Assembly (NCBI GenBank): GCA_018674175.1 | Contig: JABHAT010000016.1 | Coordinates: 65,463 to 129,462, forward strand | Direction: 5' to 3' | Origin: Gammaproteobacteria bacterium | Lineage (GTDB): Bacteria; Pseudomonadota; Gammaproteobacteria; Poriferisulfidales; GCA-002705445 | Length of the DNA: 64,000 bases | Part shown: positions 30,806-39,718 of the stretch, piece by piece | Numbering within the stretch: position 1 is the first letter of the stretch | How the letters are laid out: every line of letters starts with the position of its first letter | The notes under the pieces: model-generated | What the model saw: only the letters and a program-made list of their open reading frames with translations | What the model was told of the DNA's origin: nothing | Databases searched by the model: none | Position numbers and translations under genes: made by a program

Positions 30806-32131
30806 TTATTTATTGTACCCCATATCAGTATCGTTTGCCCAGTTAGGGTCGTCTTTTGTAAGGTCTCCAACTGGAGCAGATATAGCATCTGCTATTAAAA
30901 TATTAATATTTTCACCAACTAAAGACTCAAGAAAAAGTTTTAAATTTTCTTTTTCTAAAGATGATAAATTAAGTTTTCTAATCATAGGGCTTAAAAGTTC
31001 GTTTTGGAAACCACCCTCATTATAAAAATCTATTACTTCATCGAGTGTTGCAAATATTCCATTATGCATATATGGCGCAGTTAAAGAAATATTTCTTAAG
31101 CCTGCTGTTTTAAAAAGCCATCTATGCGATGGATTTTCAGTTATTGTATACAGTCCTAAATCATTCTTCCTTTTTTGCTGATTAACACTTTTTATAATAT
31201 TGTTATCAACTTCAACATATTCTCCTGGGGCTAACTGGACTCTAGTTTTTTTATTTTTTAATAGACCCATTGATTCAGCATAACCAATTCCTGTATTATG
31301 TAGCTTATTATCAAAAAATAACGCAGACTTTTCGCCAACAGCATGACAACTTGAGCAATTACCTTTACCCATAAAAACATCAAACCCTTTTTTAACTTTT
31401 TCATTAACAATATTTTTATCACCGCCATAATACCATTTATCAAATTTTGAGTTACCAGATACTAATGATCTTTCATAACTTGCAATAGCTTTGCCAAATG
31501 TCTCCATATTTATCCCCTCATTTGGAAAAGCCTTATTAAATAATTTTTTATAGCCGGGTATTAATTGTAATTTTTTAATTGTAAAACCAAATGATGGCAT
31601 TGCCATTTCTGAATGCGCTAAAACTGGTTGCCAGACTTGATTTTCTAATGAGAATTCTCTTGCGTCATGAAATAGAAATTTACTAAAAGCAATGTTTAGT
31701 ATTGTTGGAGTATTTCTTAAGTTAGATCTACCTTCTATACCAACAGCAGTTTTTATTTCATTATTTGTAAATCCTTGTTCAGGAACATGACACATGCCGC
31801 ACGAAACTGTGTTATTTAAAGATAATCTTCTATCAAAAAATAATTTTTTGCCTAATTCAATTTTTTCTCTAGAAATTGGATTATTATCAGGAATTTCTAC
31901 TGCTGGAAGACCAAGTTGCTTTAAAGTTACATATTGTATTAAGTTAGATTTTTTTCCTTTTCTTTCTTCTAAGCTTAGAGAGTTAGTAATATATTTGTTT
32001 GTATCATAACCATCTTTATTGTCACCTGGTCCAGAGTAAACCGTATTGTCTTCACCTAGTGAAACGCTACTTAAAAAAAATAAAGGAAGAAGAAATACTA
32101 ATATCTTCAACTTACATAATAATTCACTCAT
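30806..32131 (-). CDS. MauG / di-heme cytochrome c peroxidase family protein
   Basis: signal peptide; two CxxCH motifs (CGMCH, CSSCH); RRLSLNNTVSCGMCHVPEQGFTN; LTAPYMHNGIFATLDEVIDFYNEGG. Confidence 0.92.
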   Translation of the reverse strand: MSELLCKLKILVFLLPLFFLSSVSLGEDNTVYSGPGDNKDGYDTNKYITNSLSLEERKGKKSNLIQYVTLKQLGLPAVEIPDNNPISREKIELGKKLFFDRRLSLNNTVSCGMCHVPEQGFTNNEIKTAVGIEGRSNLRNTPTILNIAFSKFLFHDAREFSLENQVWQPVLAHSEMAMPSFGFTIKKLQLIPGYKKLFNKAFPNEGINMETFGKAIASYERSLVSGNSKFDKWYYGGDKNIVNEKVKKGFDVFMGKGNCSSCHAVGEKSALFFDNKLHNTGIGYAESMGLLKNKKTRVQLAPGEYVEVDNNIIKSVNQQKRKNDLGLYTITENPSHRWLFKTAGLRNISLTAPYMHNGIFATLDEVIDFYNEGGFQNELLSPMIRKLNLSSLEKENLKLFLESLVGENINILIADAISAPVGDLTKDDPNWANDTDMGYNK

Positions 32132-32831
32132 TACTCAATAATAAAGTTTTTATATCGTTTATCAATAGGTCAGGATGCAGAAAGTCGACATTGTATACAT
32201 TTCTTATAAGTTTATTATCATCTATGAGGAAAACTCTTAATAAATGAGACTGAACTCCAGCATATTCGCCATTTTCAGTATATTTTCTTATTACAGGCTG
32301 ATCGTATTGAGAAAGTATAGGATCTAATTTTCGTGAGGAATCAGTAGTTAAAAAACTCCAGTCAGCATCAATATAACTTAAATCTTTACCATACAAATTC
32401 ATAATTTCAGGAGTATCATATTCAGGATCAAAACTTAAACTAATCATTTTTAACTTTGATAAAACCTTCTTATCCATTTTTAGTTTTTCTTGAATTTTAT
32501 AAAAAACAGACGTTGCTAAAGGGCAACCATTGGTATCAGTACAATTACTATAAATAAAGCTTAATAAAGTTATCTTTCCATCCATGAGCTCATGTAAACG
32601 AACACTATCACCTATTCCATCTACAACTTCACCATCACCAGCTTTTCCAATATTGTAAAGCTGGTATGAACCTGGGATTGGCAAAGAATAACCAAGATTG
32701 TCACGCCAACCGATCGCAAGATCATTACGCTCTTTTGTAATTTTATCTCTTTCTTCTTTCAAGTTATTATCAGCAAGCGCTGATGACATATTCAAAGAAA
32801 AATATACTGCTAATATTATAAAAAATTTCAT
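32124..32831 (-). CDS. SCO1/SenC-family protein with CX5C spacing, mtoX-associated
   Basis: LLSFIYSNCTDTNGCPLATSVFYKIQEKL, SFDPEYDTPEIM, SHLLRVFLIDD. Confidence 0.88.
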   Translation of the reverse strand: MKFFIILAVYFSLNMSSALADNNLKEERDKITKERNDLAIGWRDNLGYSLPIPGSYQLYNIGKAGDGEVVDGIGDSVRLHELMDGKITLLSFIYSNCTDTNGCPLATSVFYKIQEKLKMDKKVLSKLKMISLSFDPEYDTPEIMNLYGKDLSYIDADWSFLTTDSSRKLDPILSQYDQPVIRKYTENGEYAGVQSHLLRVFLIDDNKLIRNVYNVDFLHPDLLINDIKTLLLSNE

Positions 32832-32854
32832 AGTGTTTAAAATTAAAAAAAAGT

Positions 32855-32886
32855 TTAAAAAAAAGGACTAATAAAAATTAGTCCTT
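32855..32886 (-). terminator. Rho-independent terminator / attenuator downstream of mtoX
   Basis: Minus-strand AAGGACTAA-TTTTTA-TTAGTCCTT with 9-bp perfect stem (32863-32871 / 32878-32886) followed by an uninterrupted T tract. Confidence 0.88.
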
Positions 32887-32917
32887 AGATTTTAACACTT
32901 ACTTTGTAATTAATAAA

Positions 32918-34273
32918 TTACTTATTAAGCAGAGTAACTTCTTTTTCTTTATTTTGGTTTTTACTAGAGTATAAAGAATACGCTCCAAATCTCATTTGAT
33001 GAGCTCTTCCTAATTTTTGTTTATAAAAATCAATAGTCCATTTGTGTGTTAACTCTAATTTTGCTTCATCCCAAGCATAAAGTTTTACCCACTGCTCATC
33101 TGCAGAACCTGTTTTATCCCAGTTACCTAGAAGTGATGTTGAAAAATACGCTCTTTTCCCATCCCAACTTTGTGAAATCATATTAACCTGAGAACCAATT
33201 TGCTCTTCAAATGTTTGTACAGGATTAAATGGATCTGTTATATCAAAGTATCTAGCTTTTCCATCCATAAATGTATCAACCCAAAGTCCTTTATCATCTG
33301 CAGTTATAGATATATCAACTGGCAATGGAACTTTAGAAGCATCTCCAATATCAGCTACAGCTTTACCTTGCCATTCGCCATTATCATCTTCGTATATCAG
33401 CCAAATTTTTGATGTTAACGCTGTTGTTGTAAAGCAATAGTTGTTATTTGCTCCCCACGCACATCTAATTTCTAGTGGCGCTCCTGGGACGTCTATTACT
33501 TTTTTAGGTTTTCTAGTATGTAAATCCCAAACTACCATTGTATTTCCAAATCTTTTCATTGCTTCGCCATCTTGTAACATTTGCCCAAAGTCCATCATGT
33601 AATTTGACCAACCTGTAAATGAAGAAGTTAGCATTACGTTTCTTCTTGGTTGAACACGAACGTCATAACCATATCCATCAGCATACTTTCCTTCTTTCTT
33701 AGCTCCTCTTAAATCTCCGTCTGTAGGTAGCCAATGAGTTGCGATGAATTCACCTTTACTATTATATTCTGCCAAACCTGTTCTTCCGCCATTATCTTTA
33801 TTATTAGATAATCCAGAAACCATAATTCTTCCTGGTAAAGCATAGAATGTGTGTGGACCAACTATTCCACCTGTTTTTTCAACAAAGTCTGTTATAACTT
33901 TATGTAAAGTAGGTTTTCTTGGGTCAGAGTGAACATTAAAGATAAATATTTTATTGCTATCTAGCCCGCCTGCCCACAAATAATGTCTGTCATCACTTAA
34001 ACCAGAGTGGTGTGCTTCATTTCTGCCACCAACTGAAAGTACACTCACGACTTTAGCGTAAGTTTTTGATTTAGGGTTAACGTCAATTGTTACTAGCTTG
34101 TCTTGTTCGTCACCAAGGCCTTCTACACCTAAAGTCCAAACATAAACGTAATCTTCTTGACCTACGATTTTAGCCATATATGGAGACATACATGTCTCAT
34201 CAGCTACAGTTAGTGAACTGACTGAAAGTAATATAGCGCCTAATATTGAAATTCCAAACTTTCTTAAATGCAT
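32918..34273 (-). CDS. mtoX: methanethiol oxidase (SBP56/selenium-binding-protein family), secreted
   Basis: signal peptide MHLRKFGISILGAILLSVSSLTVA; YVYVWTLGVEGLGDEQDKLVTIDV, GGRNEAHHSGLSDDRHYLWAGGLDSNKIFIFNV, VGPHTFYALPGRIMVSGLSN, QPRRNVMLTSSFTGW; adjacent SCO and MauG genes. Confidence 0.93.
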   Translation of the reverse strand: MHLRKFGISILGAILLSVSSLTVADETCMSPYMAKIVGQEDYVYVWTLGVEGLGDEQDKLVTIDVNPKSKTYAKVVSVLSVGGRNEAHHSGLSDDRHYLWAGGLDSNKIFIFNVHSDPRKPTLHKVITDFVEKTGGIVGPHTFYALPGRIMVSGLSNNKDNGGRTGLAEYNSKGEFIATHWLPTDGDLRGAKKEGKYADGYGYDVRVQPRRNVMLTSSFTGWSNYMMDFGQMLQDGEAMKRFGNTMVVWDLHTRKPKKVIDVPGAPLEIRCAWGANNNYCFTTTALTSKIWLIYEDDNGEWQGKAVADIGDASKVPLPVDISITADDKGLWVDTFMDGKARYFDITDPFNPVQTFEEQIGSQVNMISQSWDGKRAYFSTSLLGNWDKTGSADEQWVKLYAWDEAKLELTHKWTIDFYKQKLGRAHQMRFGAYSLYSSKNQNKEKEVTLLNK

Positions 34274-34282
34274 AGCTTTTCC

Positions 34283-34320
34283 TCGTTCGTTATAGTTCTT
34301 GAATATCGTATTATGAACGA
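34283..34320. promoter_or_regulatory. imperfect inverted repeat just upstream of mtoX (candidate operator)
   Basis: TCGTTCGTTATA (34283-34294) against TATTATGAACGA (34309-34320): 10 of 12 positions complementary. Confidence 0.35.
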
Positions 34321-34441
34321 TTAAGCTTTAACGTCAAGACTATATAATGATATATTCATCTTACTAGTAAGCTATATTATTATAAAAATCTATTAATATA
34401 ATGCACAAAAATAAAGCTAATATAAAAGCAAGGAGCTAAAA

Positions 34442-35026
34442 TTGGGAATAAAATACTTCAGAGAACACATAAAGTATACGCTGTTAATAACTGTATTGTT
34501 TAGTAGTCCTAGTTCTTATGCTGAAATAGGTGGGGATTTTGTCCTAAGAGATCATGATAACAATAAGTATCACTTATCTGCCTCATCAAAAATAAAAATA
34601 ATTTTTTTTGGTTTTTTGAATTGCCCTGACATATGCCCTACAGCTTTAACCGAGGTATCAAACTTACTTAATAAACTTGATGGCCTGGCAAAACATGTTG
34701 ATCCGATTTTTATTACAGTAGATCCAGGTAGAGATACTCCAGAATTATTAAAAAACTATTTATCTTTTTTTGACGAAAGAATAATTGGGCTAACTGGAAG
34801 CCAAGATCAAATAGAAAAAGTATCAAATCAGTACCATGTTTATTACAGTTATCAAAAAAAAGGAGAAGTGGAAAATTATACGGTAAATCATACGGCAAAT
34901 ATGTATCTTCTAAATGAAAAAAATGAAGTTGAAAAAATATTTATTCCTGGGACACCTTTTTCTGAATTCTATAAATATGTGAATAGGTATTTAATGAAAG
35001 ATATAAAAAATTTACCTCTACAATAA
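34442..35026 (+). CDS. SCO1/SenC-family copper chaperone (canonical CX3C), divergent to mtoX, TTG start
   Basis: FFGFLNCPDICPTALTEVSNLL, FITVDPGRDTPELLKNYLSFFD, VNHTANMYLLNE; AAGGAG ribosome-binding site upstream of TTG. Confidence 0.93.
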   Translation: MGIKYFREHIKYTLLITVLFSSPSSYAEIGGDFVLRDHDNNKYHLSASSKIKIIFFGFLNCPDICPTALTEVSNLLNKLDGLAKHVDPIFITVDPGRDTPELLKNYLSFFDERIIGLTGSQDQIEKVSNQYHVYYSYQKKGEVENYTVNHTANMYLLNEKNEVEKIFIPGTPFSEFYKYVNRYLMKDIKNLPLQ

Positions 35027-35028
35027 AA

Positions 35029-35700
35029 CTATTTATTAATAGATTTAAATAAAAAACTAAATACTAAAACAAACACACTTCCTAATAAAGGAAGCAAAGT
35101 ATTTGTACCAATAAAATCAAAGTTTTTCTCGACAAAAATATCTGTTTGGATCATATCACCAGCAATCCAACCTAATAATGCTGACCCCAAATATATAATT
35201 ATTGGATACTTATCAATAAATTTTAAAATCAAGCTACTTCCCCATATTATTATTGGAATACTAAGTAATAAACCAAAAACCACCATATACATATTTCCGT
35301 CAGCAGCAGCAGCAATTGCAACTGAGTTATCCAAACTCATTACAAAATCTGCAATAATTATGGTTTTAACAGCGCCAAACAAATTTTTTTCTTGACCAAT
35401 ATTAAGATTATCTTTTTTATTACTATCTAGAATTAACTTTACTGCTATCCATAATAAAAGCAGACCACCAACTATCTTTAAACCTGAAATCATTAAAAGA
35501 GTTGTTGCAAAAAAAACCATTATAACTCTTAAGACTATAGCACCAAGTGCGCCATAAAATATGCCAAGCTTTCGTTGTTTCTCTGGAAGATTTTTACATG
35601 CGAGTGCAATAACGATAGCGTTATCTCCGCCCAAAACAATATCTATAGCAATAATTTGCAATATAGAAATTAGAGCTGCGTTATATAAAATATCTTCCAT
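35029..35700 (-). CDS. TerC-family integral membrane protein
   Basis: IIAIDIVLGGDNAIVIALACKNLP, ADFVMSLDNSVAIAAAA, GSALLGWIAGDMI. Confidence 0.92.
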   Translation of the reverse strand: MEDILYNAALISILQIIAIDIVLGGDNAIVIALACKNLPEKQRKLGIFYGALGAIVLRVIMVFFATTLLMISGLKIVGGLLLLWIAVKLILDSNKKDNLNIGQEKNLFGAVKTIIIADFVMSLDNSVAIAAAADGNMYMVVFGLLLSIPIIIWGSSLILKFIDKYPIIIYLGSALLGWIAGDMIQTDIFVEKNFDFIGTNTLLPLLGSVFVLVFSFLFKSINK

Positions 35701-35777
35701 TAGAACACTAGTGATTTAAATGTTATGTATATATGTATGTTTAAATATTTTTAATATAAAAAGTTTTATAATTATTA

Positions 35778-36116
35778 CTATATTTTGTCAATTTTAGATG
35801 CGAGTATGAAATCACTTTCAGCTAAACCATTTATTGCATGTGTAAATATTTTTATATTCGCATATCCCCATCCAAATGATATATCTGGGTGATGGCTTTC
35901 AGTTTCTGCAATTTCTCCAGCTTTATTTACAAAATCTTGGCTTTCTAAAAAATTTTTAAAAGTAAATTCTTTAATTAAATAAAAATTATTGTTTTCATCT
36001 TGCACAGCATTCCAATTATTTATTTTCAATAGATATTTTTCTATTTCATCAGAATTAAATGCAGGGATACCGCCCTCACATGGAATACATTTTTTATTGG
36101 ATAAATCTTCGCTCAT
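35778..36116 (-). CDS. pterin-4a-carbinolamine dehydratase
   Basis: FTFKNFLESQDFVNKAGEIAETESHHPDISFGWGYANIKIFTHAINGLAESDFILASKID. Confidence 0.94.
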   Translation of the reverse strand: MSEDLSNKKCIPCEGGIPAFNSDEIEKYLLKINNWNAVQDENNNFYLIKEFTFKNFLESQDFVNKAGEIAETESHHPDISFGWGYANIKIFTHAINGLAESDFILASKIDKI

Positions 36117-36183
36117 AATTATTTACTGGTGATTTTTATTATTAAAAACATAACACATTGTTAGGATATTGCAATTGCAAGAA

Positions 36184-37008
36184 TCATATATTCTTTATTG
36201 CGTAGGCAACGTCTATAGCTTGTTTATTTTGCCAGACATCATGCACTCTAAAAATATTCATATCTGCCATAACTCCAATAGCAGATGTGACACATGTTCC
36301 AGGAAGTCTATCCACAGGATTATTTGCTAAAGAAACTTCACTAAATAATTTTTTTCTGCTTGTTCCAAGTAATGTGTAATAACCTAGGGAAGATATTTTC
36401 TTTAAATTTTTAAGTATTTCCAAATTGTGATTAGTAGTTTTTCCAAAACCTATACCTGGGTCTAAAATAATTTTGTCTTTTTGAATTCCTGCTTTTATAG
36501 CTTTTTTAGCCTGTGTTTGCAGAAAACTTGCTACCTCAATCAAAACATCTTCGTATAATGGATTGTCTTGCATAGTTTTTGGCTTACCTTGCATATGCAT
36601 AATACAATAATATAAATTATGCTTTGCAACCAAAGACATCATTGCCTCATCGTCTTTTCCACCGCTAACATCATTAATCATTTCAACCCCAAGATTAATT
36701 GCAGCTTCAGCAACTTCAGATGAGGTTGTATCAACACTTATTATCACAGTTTTTGGCATAACTTTTTTTAATTGTGAAATTACATCAATAATTCTTCTCT
36801 TTTGTTCTATGGCTGACACTCTTTCCGAGCCAGGCCTTGTTGATTCCCCACCAATATCTATGATTGATGCACCCTGCTCTATCATAATTAATGCTTTATC
36901 AACTGCGGAATTACATGATGGGTAAGAACCTCCATCAGAAAAACTATCTGGAGTTACATTAAGTACCCCCATAATTATAGGTTTAGTAAAATCTATTTTG
37001 TTTGCCAT
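36184..37008 (-). CDS. folP: dihydropteroate synthase
   Basis: IMGVLNVTPDSFSDGG, DIGGESTRPGS, INDVSGG, DPGIGFGKT, GTSRKKLF. Confidence 0.96.
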   Translation of the reverse strand: MANKIDFTKPIIMGVLNVTPDSFSDGGSYPSCNSAVDKALIMIEQGASIIDIGGESTRPGSERVSAIEQKRRIIDVISQLKKVMPKTVIISVDTTSSEVAEAAINLGVEMINDVSGGKDDEAMMSLVAKHNLYYCIMHMQGKPKTMQDNPLYEDVLIEVASFLQTQAKKAIKAGIQKDKIILDPGIGFGKTTNHNLEILKNLKKISSLGYYTLLGTSRKKLFSEVSLANNPVDRLPGTCVTSAIGVMADMNIFRVHDVWQNKQAIDVAYAIKNI

Positions 37009-37014
37009 TTATAT

Positions 37015-37908
37015 TTAATTCCCAATGTTAAATACATTTATCTCATCGCCTAAATCTACAGACATCATATCCTTAGAAAATATAACTTTTCCATCATATG
37101 ATTCTTTTATTTCATTCAAGACAAACTTCTCGCTTACACCAAATAATAACGCATGATTTAATATAGTCAATTTTGGATTTGATTCATTAAGGATTTTAGA
37201 TAACTGAGAAATAGTTGTATGCGTACTAATAACACTCCTAAGTTTTTTATTATTATCACGCATCTTTTTTGAAGTCGCTATAACCTCATGAATTAATATA
37301 TCGCAATTTTTAGCGTTTTTCACAACCTCTTTAGAATATGTGGTATCACCAGAATAAACAATGCTTTTATTATTATAAATTATTTTAAAACCATGTGAAT
37401 TTTCAATATGACCGTGATTATTTTTAAAGATTTTTACTTCTAGAAAATTATTTTTAATGATTTTTTTTTCAGAATAATTATGGCATATTATTTTCGAATG
37501 AGTATTTCCAGAGTATCTATACTCAAAATCTTTTTCATAAGATTGTCTCAAGCCTTTGCAAAAATTTTTTATTCCAACTGGTCCAAAAATATTTGTATCC
37601 GTTTTTTTTTGCCACAGATTACTAGTAAGCCAAAAATCAGGGACACCCACAATATGATCAAAATGCAAATGAGAAATATAAATATTATTGATTTTTGAAT
37701 AATTATTACCAATTTGGTTTAATCTTAAAGTTGTTCCTCTTCCAACATCTAGCATTATTTCTTCATTTTTAACTTTTACAAGAACAGAAGGTCCTAATTT
37801 ATTTATATTTGGTCTAGGAGTGCCTGTTCCCAAAAAAGTTATATTTAGTAACTCGTTAGCAGAAACGTTACTAAAAAATAATATTAATATAAAAAAATAT
37901 TTAGTCAT
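37015..37908 (-). CDS. metallo-beta-lactamase-fold hydrolase (RNase Z/arylsulfatase-like) with signal peptide
   Basis: [53 protein letters not shown]. Confidence 0.87.
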   Translation of the reverse strand: MTKYFFILILFFSNVSANELLNITFLGTGTPRPNINKLGPSVLVKVKNEEIMLDVGRGTTLRLNQIGNNYSKINNIYISHLHFDHIVGVPDFWLTSNLWQKKTDTNIFGPVGIKNFCKGLRQSYEKDFEYRYSGNTHSKIICHNYSEKKIIKNNFLEVKIFKNNHGHIENSHGFKIIYNNKSIVYSGDTTYSKEVVKNAKNCDILIHEVIATSKKMRDNNKKLRSVISTHTTISQLSKILNESNPKLTILNHALLFGVSEKFVLNEIKESYDGKVIFSKDMMSVDLGDEINVFNIGN

Positions 37909-39712
37909 CAGTATTAATTTTTAAAACTGCCATAAACGCTTCCTGAGGCAGTTCAACTTTACCAACTTGCTTCATTCTTTTTTTACCAATCTTTTGCTTT
38001 TTAAGCAACTTCATTTTTCTAGTTACATCACCTCCGTATAATTTAGCAGTAACATCTTTTCTATATGCTTTAGTTGTTGCTCTTGATATTATTTGCGATC
38101 CTATCGCCGCCTGAATAGCTATGTCAAAGTTTTGCCTTGGTATAACTTCCTTCATACCGTTAACTAATTTTCTTCCAATACTTAAAGACCTTGATTTATG
38201 AACAATTAATGATAGCGCATCAACTTTCTCGCTATTTATTAAAATATCTAATTTTTGCAAATCTGACACTTCAAATGAGTGAATATAATAATCAAAAGAA
38301 GCATATCCTTTAGTGCAAGATTTTAATTTATCAAAAAAATCTAATACAACTTCATTTAGAGGAAGGTAGTATTCTATTAATGCTTGGCCACCAGCATAAG
38401 ATATTTTAATTTGCCTTCCTCTTTTTTGCTCACAAAGTGTTATTACATTTCCAATAAACTCGTTTGGAACTAGCATAGAAGCAGAAATTATGGGCTCGTG
38501 AATCTCATCAATGCTTGAAATATCTGGCAAAGAACTGGGGTTATCAACTTTAATAGTGTTACCATTTTTTTGAATGACTTTATAAATAACAGTTGGTGAT
38601 GTTGATATTAAATCCAACTTATATTCTCTCTCTAGTCTCTCTTGAATTATTTCCATATGCAGCATACCTAAAAAACCACATCTAAAACCATGCCCCAAAG
38701 CTTTTGAAGTTTCAGGCTCATAATCAAATGAAGAATCATTTAATTCTAATTTACCTAAGGCATCTCTAAAATCTTTATAGTCATCGCTATTTATTGGAAA
38801 TAGACCAGCGAAGACTTTTGGTTGAATTTCCTTGAATCCACCTAGAGGCTCACTGGTAGTATCATCAAATGATAAAACTGTGTCGCCAACTTTTGCTGAA
38901 GCTATATCTTTTACTCCAGCTACAAGATAGCCAACCTCTCCTTCATTTATAACCTTAAGTTTATTTTTCTTTGGTGCATAGCATCCTAATTCCTCAACTT
39001 GATAAGTGACATCTGTAGAAGCTAGTTTAATTTTTTGCTTTAAAGATAGAGACCCATTAACAACCCTAACTAAAGAAACTATACCCAAGTAATTATCAAA
39101 CCAAGAATCAATAATTAAGGCTTTTAGTTTTTTATTTTTGGAAATTTTAGGGGGAGGTATTTTATCTATTATAATTTCAAGAAGCTCTTCTACACCTACG
39201 CCAGTTTTTGCACTTACACCTACTGCATTAGATGCATCAATGCCAATAATTTCTGTTATTTGATTTTTAACCGACTCTTGATCTGCGGATTGTAAATCTA
39301 TTTTATTTAAAACGGGTAAAATTTCTAAATTTAGATCTATAGCTTTATAGCAATTTGCAACGCTTTGCGCTTCAACACCCTGGGACGCATCAACTACTAA
39401 CAAGGCCCCCTCACATGCGGCAAGGGATCTAGAAACCTCATAAGAAAAATCTACGTGTCCTGGAGTATCAATGATATTAAACTGATATGTATTTCCATTT
39501 TTTGCGTCATAGTTCAATCTAACGCTTTGAGCTTTAATAGTAATTCCACGCTCTTTCTCAAGATCCATAGAGTCTAAAATCTGAGAACTCATTTCTCTTT
39601 CTGTCAAACCACCGCAAATTTGAATAAATCTATCAGCTAAAGTAGATTTTCCATGATCGATATGAGCGATGATAGAAAAATTTCTAATTAAATCATTATC
39701 AGAATCGGACAT
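37901..39712 (-). CDS. lepA: elongation factor 4
   Basis: [45 protein letters not shown]4 C-terminus. Confidence 0.97.
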   Translation of the reverse strand: MSDSDNDLIRNFSIIAHIDHGKSTLADRFIQICGGLTEREMSSQILDSMDLEKERGITIKAQSVRLNYDAKNGNTYQFNIIDTPGHVDFSYEVSRSLAACEGALLVVDASQGVEAQSVANCYKAIDLNLEILPVLNKIDLQSADQESVKNQITEIIGIDASNAVGVSAKTGVGVEELLEIIIDKIPPPKISKNKKLKALIIDSWFDNYLGIVSLVRVVNGSLSLKQKIKLASTDVTYQVEELGCYAPKKNKLKVINEGEVGYLVAGVKDIASAKVGDTVLSFDDTTSEPLGGFKEIQPKVFAGLFPINSDDYKDFRDALGKLELNDSSFDYEPETSKALGHGFRCGFLGMLHMEIIQERLEREYKLDLISTSPTVIYKVIQKNGNTIKVDNPSSLPDISSIDEIHEPIISASMLVPNEFIGNVITLCEQKRGRQIKISYAGGQALIEYYLPLNEVVLDFFDKLKSCTKGYASFDYYIHSFEVSDLQKLDILINSEKVDALSLIVHKSRSLSIGRKLVNGMKEVIPRQNFDIAIQAAIGSQIISRATTKAYRKDVTAKLYGGDVTRKMKLLKKQKIGKKRMKQVGKVELPQEAFMAVLKINTDD

Positions 39713-39718
39713 TATAAG

